Source: JBBDYG01 sp040901765 (GTDB lineage Bacteria; Planctomycetota; Planctomycetia; Pirellulales; Lacipirellulaceae). From it: a stretch of 44,806 nucleotides of DNA. The first letter of the stretch is position 1, and each line of letters opens with the position of its first letter. The stretch spans positions 1 through 44,806 of the forward strand of contig JBBDYG010000027.1 of the NCBI GenBank assembly GCA_040901765.1, given 5' to 3'. This document shows positions 9,901 through 17,014 of the stretch, piece by piece. The notes beneath the pieces are model-generated. The model was not told where the DNA came from. It made no database searches and saw only the letters and a program-made list of their open reading frames with translations. A program made the translations under genes and the position numbers.

Positions 9901-11175
9901 GTATTTTTCGAGTAGTTCGGGAATCAGCCCCGCGAAATGGCCGCCGTATTTCTGCGTCGTGCGGCCAGTCCGCCAAGTGAACGTGATATGCTCCTCGCCC
10001 GTCCCCCACAGCCAAATGTGGCGCAGCTCTTCGGATAGATCGCACCACGGCGTTTCGAGCAATGTGCCGGACGGCAGCTCGCGCTTCCGCTCCATCGTTT
10101 CGGCCACGCCGTGATAGATATGCCGCTTCCATCGGCCGAGGTCTTTCCATTTACCGATGAGCTCGAAGCAGCCGTCGTTAAACGATTTGCTTGCATCGGC
10201 CACCAACCGCTCGGAATCGAAGCTATAAAACTCGCCCAGCCCATCGCAGGTAAGGCACATTCCCTGCGGACTATTGAAACTAAAGAGCTGCGGCGACGGC
10301 GGTGCAAAACTCAGCCCGCACGTCGTGCAAGCAAACTGCGCGCTCAGCGCAAGATCGCCCCGCCGCGCTCCACGCCGCACCTTCCCCTGCCGCTTGCGGC
10401 TTGGCGCGCCCGCCTCCCCATTCTCTTCCACCGGCGCCGCCGCAACCGCATCCTCCGCCTCGACCGCCACGATCAAATTCCCGTCGCCCAATCTCAACGC
10501 CGTCTCGACGGCCTCGGCGAGTCGCCCACGAATACTCGGTCCCGCCACGAGCCGATCGACCACGACCTCGATGTCGTGTCGCATCTGCCGGTCGAGCGAC
10601 AGTTGATCGCTCATGGCGATCATGGTTCCGTCAACTCGCGCGCGGACGAAGCCCTGCTTCACGAGGTCTTCAAACAAATCGCGATACTCGCCCTTCTGCT
10701 GACGAATTACCGGCGCAAGGATGCTGAATTTCGCCTTGGCCGGCAGAGCCAAGATGCGGGCGATGATCTGCTCGCGGCTTTGCGCCGAGATCGGCCGCTG
10801 GCATTGCGGGCAATGCCCTTGCCCAACGCGGGCATAGAGCACCCGCAGAAAATCGTAAATCTCGGTAATCGTGCCGACGGTCGAACGCGGATTATTGCCC
10901 GACGATTTTTGCGAGATCGAGATCGACGGGCTTAACCCGCTGATGTGGTCCACCTCGGGTTTGGGCATCTGCCCCAGAAATTGCCGCGCAAAAGTCGAAA
11001 GACTCTCGACGTACCGCCGCTGCCCTTCGGCAAACAGCGTATCAAACGCCAGCGAGCTTTTGCCCGATCCGGAAACGCCGGTGAGGCATATTAGCTTGTT
11101 CCGCGGCAATACCACGTCGACGCTGCGGAGGTTGTGCTCCCGAGCGCCGCGGATAACGATATCAGAAGCGGGCAT
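3943..11175 (-). CDS. uvrA: Tandem double UvrA (excinuclease ABC subunit A) with extra C-terminal domain, 2,410 aa
   Basis: UvrA is the DNA-damage-sensing ATPase of nucleotide excision repair and normally works as a homodimer of about 940 residues. Here two full UvrA copies are fused (about 1-1000 and 1060-2050). Each half keeps both ABC cassettes: Walker A GVSGSGKSS or GPSGSGKTS, signatures LSGGESQR and LSGGEAQR, and Walker B ILDEPSIGLHP or LDEPTTGLHF. Each half also keeps both cysteine pairs of the zinc modules and a UvrB-binding-like region, so both look functional. Residues 2065-2410 form an additional domain unlike UvrA, containing two related segments that start MPWEVDGRKWH (2099) and MPWKVLGQKWH (2268). 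Four palindromic repeat elements are read in frame (residues about 652-685, 1003-1030, 1428-1460, 1689-1724), all in linkers. Chlamydiae also carry a tandem UvrA. The start is the ATG just before the conserved IRGAREHNL. Confidence 0.93.
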   Translation of the reverse strand: MPASDIVIRGAREHNLRSVDVVLPRNKLICLTGVSGSGKSSLAFDTLFAEGQRRYVESLSTFARQFLGQMPKPEVDHISGLSPSISISQKSSGNNPRSTVGTITEIYDFLRVLYARVGQGHCPQCQRPISAQSREQIIARILALPAKAKFSILAPVIRQQKGEYRDLFEDLVKQGFVRARVDGTMIAMSDQLSLDRQMRHDIEVVVDRLVAGPSIRGRLAEAVETALRLGDGNLIVAVEAEDAVAAAPVEENGEAGAPSRKRQGKVRRGARRGDLALSAQFACTTCGLSFAPPSPQLFSFNSPQGMCLTCDGLGEFYSFDSERLVADASKSFNDGCFELIGKWKDLGRWKRHIYHGVAETMERKRELPSGTLLETPWCDLSEELRHIWLWGTGEEHITFTWRTGRTTQKYGGHFAGLIPELLEKYRTSQSQMQIRQLEKYMRIIGCPDCGGERLNPQARSVLLTTTSQRFTDAASLSLPQVCGLPIADAVEFFQALTLDKTQQFIATEVLKEIRGRLGFLTNVGLEYLTLARTAPTLSGGESQRIRLAGQIGCGLVGVLYILDEPSIGLHPRDNERLLATLEQLRDLGNTVVVVEHDEDTMLAADHIIDFGPGPGIRGGHIVAIGDAAAVAEEPKSITGAYLSGKRKIEVPAKRRIDDLGLMIDDCKKLDATYTQSAIINQKSEIRFLTVRGARHNNLKNIDVEIPLGAFVCVTGVSGSGKSSLVNDILMESLRRDLMKGVGEPGEHDAIEGVEHLDKVIAIDQSPIGRTPRSNPGTYIKVFDDIRTLYTQLPEAKRRGYKPGRFSFNVPGGRCEACDGNGSNRLEMDFLADVWVTCPVCKGHRFNRESLQVMFKGKNIADVLEMDVQQAMEHFQNVPGIHHKLSTLHAVGLDYIKLGQPSPTLSGGEAQRIKLARELVKKSTGRTLYVLDEPTTGLHFADIELLLKVLHDFVDAGNTVLVVEHNLDVIKTADWVIDIGPEGGQKGGELVAAGTPEDVVAFAMQNDEARMTNDEWKNANHSSFVIRHSSFRSHTGEALAPILATARNGRLASSRNGKPKKPRAIAKEITHIEIRGARQHNLQGLDLKIPRDQMTVFCGPSGSGKTSLAMDTIYAEGQRRYVESLSSYARQFVGQMQKPLVDHIEGLSPAIAIEQRNTGHTPRSTVGTVTEIYDYFRVLYARLGQPHCPDCELPIGTQTSDQIVDKILEEPEGTKLYLMAPVEIQVGEAYETLWDSLKGSGYLRVRIDGETHGLETAPRIDRRRKHAIEVIIDRITVRANGRGRLAESVENALAVGKGVLHVTQPDDNVAETRWPVRIHSQHLACEQCGRSFDSLSPHNFSFNSGLGWCEACQGLGTQTGANPTALFRDPKLTLAEGAMLLWPNLSKPLAEQMLAALSRASGIPLGVPYQRLSARQRRVLLYGTGDEWIEVRGQTPEVGGQGKAEPPAPRSSLLAPHPSLRFQFKGLYPALEEAAKLSPTLRTRLEHLVDEIECSECGGSRLRDDAGAVRFRQRTIDDICRTPLGELLAEVQAWKLEPREKKVAGDLNREIENRLTFLVDVGLPYLTLGRSAPTLSGGESQRIRLASQVGSGLCGVLYVLDEPTIGLHPRDNTRLIAALKKLRDLGNTLLIVEHDCEVVTGADQILDFGPAAGKFGGQIVASGTPEQVAKRRGSVTGPYLSGKKAIGVPKKRRISDFGFGISDCNKKDAKGTKSQIANRKSQIPRLAVIGARHNNLKNINVEIPLGTLTAVTGVSGSGKSSLVEDILFNQLARTLHRASTTPGAYDEIRGVEQINKVIRVDQQSLGNTPTSNPATYTGVFDLIRDLFSQLPEAKLRGYTARRFSFNVPGGRCDACEGAGELCVEMHFLPDVWVKCDTCQGQRYNPDTLAVRYRGKSIAEVLDLPCSEALELFANIPKIRRILQTLCDVGLDYITLGQSAPTLSGGEAQRVKLAAELARPDTGQTLYLLDEPTTGLHFDDLAKLLEVLNRLVDLGNTVVVIEHNLDVIKTADWIIDIGPEAGADGGYVVAAGTPEEIVKQVGTSKGRKSAKSQIVSHTAAALAPVLAAGPLVERKPFDPAALDAKRKADVEISEVGRDTKMPWEVDGRKWHTRDRVSRTGEACQWDGRILDAVEERIQKVGDFLPTNWNTRTIVEITGQRKIDGWFFHALTGEKWLVKLKFRTAKKTFNRETLVEELGLLPLDDIDDIEAYGRRPRVRCKTLRGPWQEVQIDAHSWEEIDTPAFWGFVDNAVAGFRKFAERTEQRPEDVMPWKVLGQKWHLARKGFPPGKKVAWTIEVLEDLLEMLGDAAPKGQFLWNNQQVVHFMAPGRREPWASVFTKRLAGIDLMLNGPKGAFALGRIAELGADRTLTTDDSERDQVKFRFVTTDDLDRGDLADFLREHLDAVLAAGVG
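6005..6113. repeat. In-frame palindromic element B in uvrA half 2
   Basis: Tandem units GATTTGG and GATTTGC on the left (6007-6042) pair with ATTGCAATCTGAAATCCCAA-type units on the right (6065-6110). The element is translated as residues about 1689-1724 of UvrA, in the linker before the second ATPase of half 2 (before the segment GARHNNLKNI). A short remnant of the same GATTTGGGATTTGG motif lies at 5019-5034, near the end of half 2. Confidence 0.75.
6798..6892. repeat. In-frame tandem-heptamer element in uvrA half 2
   Basis: GAGGAGC-type heptamers are repeated four times at 6807-6838, followed by CTCCGACTTCTGGCGTCTGG-like units. The element is translated as residues about 1428-1460 of UvrA, a proline-rich linker between DEWIEV and the conserved FKGLYPALEE. 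The equivalent linker in half 1 has no such insert. Confidence 0.65.
8086..8168. repeat. In-frame palindromic element at the junction of the two UvrA halves
   Basis: Four tandem GACGAAT units (8089-8119) are followed by the inverse ATTCGTC units (8133-8162), making a hairpin. It is translated as residues about 1003-1030 (NDEARMTNDEW...SSFVIRHSSF), just after the C-terminal end of UvrA copy 1. Confidence 0.8.
9121..9222. repeat. In-frame palindromic element A in uvrA half 1
   Basis: Tandem units TGATTTC and TGATTGA/TGATTGC (9125-9155) pair with ATCATCAATCATCAATC-type units (9181-9215). The element is translated as residues about 652-685, directly before the segment GARHNNLKNI of half 1. This is the same site occupied by element B in half 2. 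Confidence 0.78.
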
Positions 11176-11230
11176 GGCTTGGACTTATGGATAACCGCAG
11201 GACGCGGAGGGCATGGAGACAACATGTGTA

Positions 11231-11385
11231 GCCACGGATGAAACACGGATTGAACGCGAGAACAAATGGATTGAACCGCTAATGGACGCTAATAGACGCT
11301 GATGAAACGGCGATTTTTTCTCTATATTAGCGCTAATTAGCGTCCATCAGCGGTTCCTGCTTTCTTCTTCCGTGTCTCTTTCCCG
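11231..11385. repeat. Palindromic element upstream of uvrA (CCACGGATG family)
   Basis: The sequence begins GCCACGGATGAAACACGG and has inner arms AACCGCTAATGGACGC (from 11274) and GCGTCCATCAGCGGTT (to 11355). It is a second copy of the element at 3750-3922, so the uvrA gene has one copy on each side. Confidence 0.75.
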
Positions 11386-11471
11386 CGATCTGCGACTTTG
11401 CGGCAAAAATGGATCGATATGGCGAACCAAGCATTTTACGTGAGGCTGCACTTCGCGGAAAGGTCACGGGA

Positions 11472-12200
11472 ATGAGAATCATGCGTACAGAACGTGCGGC
11501 GGGCAAAAACATGCTGCTGGCAAGCATGTTTGCAGTCGTATGTGTGCTGGCATGGCTAGACAATCCGGCGCTGGGGGTCGAACCAAGTCGGGCGGAGGCC
11601 GATCGTTTCGCGCGATGGGAAGCGGCAATGCAGGAGTTTGAGCAACAGGATGTCGCTCGGCCGCCATCGCCGGGAGGAATCGTTTTTGTCGGCAGTTCCA
11701 GCATCCGCTTGTGGAATCTCAACAAATGGTTCCACGACCTCGCCCCGCCGCCGGTGAATCGAGGTTTCGGCGGATCGCAAATCGCCGATGCGACCCATTT
11801 TGCCGACCGATTGGTTCTCGAACACAAGCCGCGGACCGTCGTGTTCTATTCGGGAGACAACGACATTGCCGCCGGCAGGTCGCCGGAGCAAGTCGCCGAC
11901 GATTTCGCGCAGTTTTGCGAAGTCGTCCACCGGACGCTGCCGGAAACTCGGGTTGTGTTCATCTCGATCAAACCCAGTCCTTCGCGATGGAAGCTGGCAA
12001 AAGAAGCCCAAACCGCGAACGACCGCATCCGCGATCTGTGCAAAGGGAATGAGCGGCTCGTTTACGTCGATGTCTGGGCTGCCATGTTGGGCGAAGATGG
12101 CCAGCCGCGTGCGGAGTTGTTTGAGAAAGACATGCTTCACCTGAATGCAGTGGGCTATGAATTATGGACGAAGCTGGTCCGACCGACGCTCGGCAATTGA
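11472..12200 (+). CDS. SGNH/GDSL-family hydrolase, secreted, 242 aa
   Basis: The protein has the block pattern of SGNH esterases and acylhydrolases: FVGSSSIRLW with the nucleophile serine (block I), a glycine block RGFGGSQIAD, YSGDNDIAAG (the N block) and DMLHLNAVGY with the Asp-His pair (block V). A hydrophobic segment MLLASMFAVVCVLAWL near the N-terminus followed by LGVEPS looks like a signal peptide, so it probably acts in the periplasm or outside, perhaps deacylating cell-wall or dietary carbohydrate. The chosen ATG at 11472 has a GGAAAGG sequence upstream. ATG 11481 is a second option, and the frame can also be extended to 11409. It sits 10 nt before the PfkB kinase gene and is probably co-transcribed with it. 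The substrate is unknown. Confidence 0.82.
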   Translation: MRIMRTERAAGKNMLLASMFAVVCVLAWLDNPALGVEPSRAEADRFARWEAAMQEFEQQDVARPPSPGGIVFVGSSSIRLWNLNKWFHDLAPPPVNRGFGGSQIADATHFADRLVLEHKPRTVVFYSGDNDIAAGRSPEQVADDFAQFCEVVHRTLPETRVVFISIKPSPSRWKLAKEAQTANDRIRDLCKGNERLVYVDVWAAMLGEDGQPRAELFEKDMLHLNAVGYELWTKLVRPTLGN

Positions 12201-12210
12201 GGAAACCTGA

Positions 12211-13134
12211 ATGTCATCTGCAGCTACCGCACGTTCGCTGACAATCGTCGGCCTGGGTGAATCGCTTTTCGATTGCTTTCCCGATCAAGCCATCATGGGC
12301 GGCGCGCCGCTGAATCTAGCGGTCCACGCGGACCAAATTCTTCGGCCGCTGGGCGGCCGCGGCGTAGTTGCCACCAGCGTCGGTCGCGACGACCTCGGCC
12401 AACAGATTCTCGACGAGCTTCACGACCGCAATATGGAAGTCTCGCACGTGCAAGTCGATGGCGTGCATCCAACCGGCACGGTGCGGGTGACGGTCGACGA
12501 CAACGGCAATGCCGCCTACGTGTTCGCGCCGAATGTCGCCTGGGATCATTTGACGTTGACGCCGGGTTGGCAAGCGCTGGCCAGCACGTGCGACGCGGTT
12601 TGCTTTGGCACGTTGGCGCAGCGCTCGCCCGAAAGCCGACTCGCAATCGAGAAATATCTAGAGCATGCACCGCAAGCCCTGCGGCTGTTCGACGTGAACT
12701 TGCGGCTCGATTTCTATTCGTCCGAGATTATCGAGCGCAGCCTGCAACTCGCATCCGCGGTAAAGCTGAACGACGGCGAACTGCCGGAAGTCGCCAAAGC
12801 GCTCGGCCTACAGAACCTAGAAGGGGACGAAGATACCTTAGCGCAACAGATTATCGAGCGGTTCAACCTCGACTGGCTGGCGCTGACCCGCGGGCCGCTG
12901 GGGACCGTGATTTACGCGAAGGGAGCAATGTACGTCGGTGAAACATTCCGATTTCCACCAGCCGATCGCGCTGACACCGTCGGCGCCGGCGATGCCTGTG
13001 GAGCAGGTCTGGTGGTTGGCTTTCTGCTGGGTTGGCCAATGCAGCACACGGTCAATCTCGCCAACCGGCTCGGGGCGTACCTTGCTTCGCAACCGGGCGC
13101 GACGCCGACGTTGCCGCGGGAATTGCTCCCGTAG
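12211..13134 (+). CDS. PfkB-family carbohydrate kinase (fructokinase-like), 307 aa
   Basis: This is a ribokinase-fold sugar kinase that transfers phosphate from ATP to a sugar hydroxyl. The N-terminal sugar-binding signature is visible (GGAPLNLAVHADQ), as are KLNDGELPEV, LTRGPLGTVIY and the C-terminal anion-hole and catalytic-base motif DTVGAGDACGAG near residue 255. The length of about 307 residues is normal for fructokinase or 2-dehydro-3-deoxygluconokinase members. An SD-like GAGGAAA precedes the ATG. It follows the SGNH hydrolase gene by 10 nt, which suggests shared sugar metabolism. Its TAG stop lies in the GTAG of a REPIN that it shares with the convergent DUF1501 gene. Confidence 0.88.
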   Translation: MSSAATARSLTIVGLGESLFDCFPDQAIMGGAPLNLAVHADQILRPLGGRGVVATSVGRDDLGQQILDELHDRNMEVSHVQVDGVHPTGTVRVTVDDNGNAAYVFAPNVAWDHLTLTPGWQALASTCDAVCFGTLAQRSPESRLAIEKYLEHAPQALRLFDVNLRLDFYSSEIIERSLQLASAVKLNDGELPEVAKALGLQNLEGDEDTLAQQIIERFNLDWLALTRGPLGTVIYAKGAMYVGETFRFPPADRADTVGAGDACGAGLVVGFLLGWPMQHTVNLANRLGAYLASQPGATPTLPRELLP

Positions 13135-13193
13135 GTCAGGCTGTGCCTGACGTTCGAGAGTGTACCAAGTTCGTCAGGCACAGCCTGACCTAC
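13131..13193. repeat. REPIN between convergent genes, supplying both stop codons
   Basis: Two perfect 22-bp inverted arms (13131-13152 and 13172-13193) flank a 19-nt loop. Each arm is GTAG followed by its own hairpin GTCAGGC-TGT-GCCTGAC. The outer TAG of the left arm is the stop of the PfkB gene (13132-13134), and that of the right arm is the stop of the DUF1501 gene (13190-13192 on the minus strand). It may also act as a bidirectional terminator. Confidence 0.85.
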
Positions 13194-14620
13194 GCAACGA
13201 TCTCGCCAATCACCGAACCATGCACGTCGGTCAGCCGGCGATCGATGCCGTTGTGTCGGTACGTGAGTTGCGTGTGGTCGATTCCCAGCAGGTGCAGCAC
13301 CGTGGCGTGCAGGTCGTAGCAATAGGTGGGGTTCTCCGCGGCCTTGTACGACCACTCGTCACTGGCGCCGTAGGTCACGCCGCCGCGAACACCGCCGCCG
13401 GCGAGCCACGTGGTGAAGGTGTAAGGGTTGTGATCGCGGCCCTTCGCGCCTTGGCTGCACGGCATGCGGCCGAACTCGGTGGTCCACATCACGATCGTGT
13501 CTTCTAGTAGCCCGCGCTGTTTAAGATCGCCTAGCAGCGCCGCTGCGGGGCGGTCCATGCTGAGCGCCATGTCGGCGTGATCCTTCGCCAAGTCTTCGTG
13601 CGAATCCCAATTCCGCCGCGGATGACCGTTATCGGCGCCGCTCCACAGTTGCACGAACCGCACGCCTCGCTCCAGCAACCGCCGTGCGACCAGGCAGTTG
13701 CGGCCGAAATCGGCCGTCGCCGGCTCATGCGTACCGTACATTCGCAGCGTCGTCTCACTCTCACCCGACAAATCGAGCACCTCCGGCGCGGTCGTTTGCA
13801 ATCGCGCGGCGAGTTCGTACGATGCGATGCGGGCCTCGAGCTGCGAATCGCCCGGCCGTTCCGCCAGATGCTGCGCGTTTAGCTCGGCGAGCAGGCCCCG
13901 CGCGTCGCGTTCGCTGGCTTCCGTCACGAAGCGGGCCGACTCAGGCGGGAACAGATCGGCAATTGGTGCCAGGGCGCTCGGGCGGATCAGCGTTCCCTGA
14001 TGCATGGCGGGCAAGAAGCCCGACGACCAGTTGGACGGCCCGTTCGGGGCGAAGCCGCGCGAATCGGGCAACACCACGAACGTTGGCAAGTTGTCGTTGA
14101 GCGTGCCCAGGCCATAGCTGAGCCACGCGCCCATCGCCGGAAAGCCCGGCTGGACGAAACCACTGCTTTGCATGAACGTCGCAGGACCGTGGACGTTCGA
14201 CTTCGAAACCATCGAGTGAATGAACGCGATGTCGTCCGCGCACTGGGCAATATGAGGAACCAGGTCGCTGATCCATTTACCGCACTGGCCGTACTGCCGC
14301 CACCGCCACGGGCTTTGCATGCACGCGCCGGGATCGCTCTGAAACAACTCCACCTTCTCGCCCGGGTCGAACGGCATGCCGTGCCGTTTGATAAGCTCCG
14401 GCTTGTAGTCGAAAGTGTCGCACTGGCTCGCGGCACCCGACATGAAGAACTGCACCACACGCTTGGCCCGCGCCGGATGATGCGAGCCCCGCCGCAACTC
14501 CCCGCCGGTCGCGGCCAGCAGACCCTCTTCTCCCAACAAGTGCGCGAGCGCAATCCCGCCCAACCCGCCGCCGAGCCGCCACAATACTTCGCGCCGCGAT
14601 GGAGAAACAGTGTTGCTCAT
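13190..14620 (-). CDS. DUF1501 domain protein, Tat-exported, 476 aa
   Basis: DUF1501 proteins are sulfatase/alkaline-phosphatase-like proteins that are very abundant in planctomycetes; their reaction is not established. The N-terminus has a twin-arginine-like signal (SRREVLWRLGGGLGGIALAHLL) that directs folded export. Family blocks are visible: FFMSGAASQCDTFDYKPEL, FAPNGPSNWSSGFLP, RNWDSHEDLAKDHADMA and TEFGRMPCSQGAKGRDHNP. The length is typical. It lies 170-180 nt downstream of the cytochrome/DUF1553 gene on the same strand, which is the standard planctomycete pairing, and the two are thought to act together in the periplasm. A palindromic element lies between them. Confidence 0.92.
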   Translation of the reverse strand: MSNTVSPSRREVLWRLGGGLGGIALAHLLGEEGLLAATGGELRRGSHHPARAKRVVQFFMSGAASQCDTFDYKPELIKRHGMPFDPGEKVELFQSDPGACMQSPWRWRQYGQCGKWISDLVPHIAQCADDIAFIHSMVSKSNVHGPATFMQSSGFVQPGFPAMGAWLSYGLGTLNDNLPTFVVLPDSRGFAPNGPSNWSSGFLPAMHQGTLIRPSALAPIADLFPPESARFVTEASERDARGLLAELNAQHLAERPGDSQLEARIASYELAARLQTTAPEVLDLSGESETTLRMYGTHEPATADFGRNCLVARRLLERGVRFVQLWSGADNGHPRRNWDSHEDLAKDHADMALSMDRPAAALLGDLKQRGLLEDTIVMWTTEFGRMPCSQGAKGRDHNPYTFTTWLAGGGVRGGVTYGASDEWSYKAAENPTYCYDLHATVLHLLGIDHTQLTYRHNGIDRRLTDVHGSVIGEIVA

Positions 14621-14633
14621 GTAATGAAACTAG

Positions 14634-14782
14634 ACCACGGATTGCTCGGATTTCACGGAGAATAATTTCTTAACCGCAAAGGCAAAGGACACAAAGGTAA
14701 AGCTTTAAGAGCAAAGTTCGTAACACGTACAGAGTTTCGTCGTGGTATTCTTCTATCCGTGCCATCCGCGTAATCCGTGGTT
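14634..14782. repeat. Degenerate palindromic element between the DUF1553 and DUF1501 genes
   Basis: Outer arms ACCACGGATT (from 14634) and AATCCGTGGT (to about 14781) match the CCACGGATG family. The inside differs from the other copies and contains AACCGCAAAGGCAAAGGACA-like sequence. Confidence 0.55.
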
Positions 14783-14789
14783 AACTTTT

Positions 14790-16925
14790 TCAATCGACAA
14801 ATACGAACTCGTTGCTATTGAATATCACTCGGCCCGCTCCAGCCAAACCGTGCTGTTCGATGTATTTCATAAGGGACGATCGCTCCGCATCCGTCGCGTC
14901 CCGTCCGTATGCCAACTGAAACGCGTGATTAATTTGCTCGTGCGGATCGTCGCTAAGCTCGGCGAGCCGATGTGCGAATCGTTCGGACAGATGCAAGACG
15001 AGCTTGTTGTTGAGCATGGCTAGCGCTTGCAGGGCGGTAAGCGTCGTGTTGCGCTTGGCTACCAGTTGCGAAGAGTCGGCGCAATCGAGGCAGTCCATGA
15101 ACGGATCGGGCACGCTGCGGACCAGGAAGCGATAGACGCTGCGGCGACGGTTGGCAACGTCGTCGGCCGCGAAGCCGGCATAGTCGTACACCGGCGAATG
15201 ATCGTCTTTGAACACAAACTGCTGAACCGATGGTCCCCCCATCGTCAGGTCGAGCTGGCCGCTCACCGCGAGCATCGCGTCGCGTACCGCTTCGGCATCG
15301 AGCCGCCGCCGCGGAAATCGCCACAGGTACTGCGCCGAGGCGTCGATTGCCTCCCGCTCCGGGTCGGCGGTTGACTCTTGCCGGTAGACGGCACTGGCGA
15401 CGATGAGCTTGTGCAACCTTTTGAGCGACTCGCCCGTGTCGGAAAACTCCGCGGCCAGCCAATCCAACAACTCCGGGTGCGTCGGCACCGCGCCCATGCG
15501 GCCAAAATCGTTGGGCGTCGCACACAAGCCTTGGCCAAAGTGATAATGCCACACGCGGTTCACAATCGACCGCCGAAGCAATCCATTCCGCGGATCGGTA
15601 AGCCAACGAGCGAACGCCGCGCGACGGCGCCCTTCGTTGTTGGGGTCGTCAACCGCCAGTTCCGGCGGAAGTCCTTGCACGCACTCGACCGCCCGCGGCG
15701 GCATTAGTTCGTGTGGGCTGGTGACTTCTCCGCGAACAAGCAAGTGAACTGGCCGCGGCGCGATCGACTTCACCGCGTACACCTGTTGCTCCGCGGCGTC
15801 GCCGTTTGTTCCGGCAATCGGGCGGTCGCCACGCTCGACCCCGGCGAACACGGCTTGCAAGTGATAATAATCGCGCTGGCGGATCGGGTCGAACTTGTGG
15901 TCGTGGCACCGCGCGCAGTGAACGGTGAGGCTCAAGAACGTCGACATGGTGGTCATCAGCATGTCGTCGCGATCGAGGGACCGCGTAATCGCCTTGGCGA
16001 CAGTATCCTCGCGCAGCTCGACGTGCCCGACGAAATCCCACGGTCCCGCGACGACGAATCCCGTGGCAACTGCCGCCTGCGGGTTGTCCGGCCACAACAC
16101 GTCCCCAGCGATCTGCTCCTGGACGAAACGCGAATAGGGCTTATCGTCGTTGAGCGCGTGGATTACATAATCCCGGTACGGCCAGGCGTTCGGGCGTGTC
16201 TTGTCCTTGTCGTATCCGTGGCTCTCGCCGAAGTGGACCACATCCAGCCAGTGCCGGCCCCACCGCTCGCCGTAGCGCGGCGAGGCAAGGAGCCGATCGA
16301 CCAGCCGTTCGTAAGCATCGAGATTCGTATCCGCGACAAAGTCGGCAACCTCCTCGGGCGTCGGCGGCAGCCCCCACAGGTCGAACGTGAGCCGGCGGAT
16401 CAGCGTCCGTCGATCCGCCTCGGGCGAAGGCGTTAGCTTGAGCTCGTGCATCTTCTGCAGCGCGAATTGATCAACCGGCGTGCGCGGCCAATCGGAATCG
16501 ATCTCGGGCACCGCCGGACGCTGCAAAGGTTTGAGCGACCACCACTCGCTGCCGTCAAACCGGCGGTCCACTAAAACGCGATCCTCGGGCCACGGCGCGC
16601 CGCTCTGAATCCAAGCCCCCAGCACGGCGACTTCGTCGGCCGTCAAAGGCTCGCCGTCTTCCGGCATCTGGGGCTTTTCCCCCGACACGTATTCGATCAA
16701 CAGGCTGCCGTCAGCATCGCCAAGCCCTAGGACCGGCCCCGAGTCGCCGCCGACGAGCGCTTGTCGCCGCGTTTCGAGCGACAGTCCCCCTTTCGGTTCG
16801 GTGCCCGCATGACATTGAATGCAGCGCCGCTCGAAGATCGCCGCGACCGTTGTGGGCAACTCGCCCCCCCGCGCGGCGGTGGTCACGCAGAAGAACCACA
16901 ACAGGCAATAGAAAGTTCTCGCCAT
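14790..16925 (-). CDS. Planctomycete cytochrome C, PSCyt1-PSCyt2(DUF1549)-PSD1(DUF1553) protein, 711 aa
   Basis: After a signal peptide (MARTFYCLLWFFCVTTAARG), a haem c attachment site CIQCH lies at residues 35-39 with the PSCyt1 continuation GTEPKGGLSLETR. The PSCyt2/DUF1549 part follows (PLQRPAVPEI, RRLTFDLWGLPPTPEEV, YGERWGRHWLDVVHF, then HCARCHDHKFDPI). The C-terminal PSD1/DUF1553 domain has RRSIVNRVWHYHFGQGL, NDFGRMGAVPTHPELLDWLA and RFPRRRLDAEAVRDAML. The role is unproven but is assumed to be periplasmic electron transfer or polysaccharide-related. The ATG at 16925 is preferred over an upstream TTG because it starts the signal peptide. The gene is upstream of the DUF1501 partner. Confidence 0.93.
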   Translation of the reverse strand: MARTFYCLLWFFCVTTAARGGELPTTVAAIFERRCIQCHAGTEPKGGLSLETRRQALVGGDSGPVLGLGDADGSLLIEYVSGEKPQMPEDGEPLTADEVAVLGAWIQSGAPWPEDRVLVDRRFDGSEWWSLKPLQRPAVPEIDSDWPRTPVDQFALQKMHELKLTPSPEADRRTLIRRLTFDLWGLPPTPEEVADFVADTNLDAYERLVDRLLASPRYGERWGRHWLDVVHFGESHGYDKDKTRPNAWPYRDYVIHALNDDKPYSRFVQEQIAGDVLWPDNPQAAVATGFVVAGPWDFVGHVELREDTVAKAITRSLDRDDMLMTTMSTFLSLTVHCARCHDHKFDPIRQRDYYHLQAVFAGVERGDRPIAGTNGDAAEQQVYAVKSIAPRPVHLLVRGEVTSPHELMPPRAVECVQGLPPELAVDDPNNEGRRRAAFARWLTDPRNGLLRRSIVNRVWHYHFGQGLCATPNDFGRMGAVPTHPELLDWLAAEFSDTGESLKRLHKLIVASAVYRQESTADPEREAIDASAQYLWRFPRRRLDAEAVRDAMLAVSGQLDLTMGGPSVQQFVFKDDHSPVYDYAGFAADDVANRRRSVYRFLVRSVPDPFMDCLDCADSSQLVAKRNTTLTALQALAMLNNKLVLHLSERFAHRLAELSDDPHEQINHAFQLAYGRDATDAERSSLMKYIEQHGLAGAGRVIFNSNEFVFVD

Positions 16926-17014
16926 GCGTGGACTGTGGTCAATGAGGAAGCCGGGCAAATGGGTACGCGTCGATTCAGTTTAGATGCGGCGGGCGTTGCA
17001 TGCAATTCGCGCAG

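Noticed and set aside
15711..16436. 241-aa open frame on the plus strand
   Set aside because: It is antisense to the cytochrome/DUF1553 gene.
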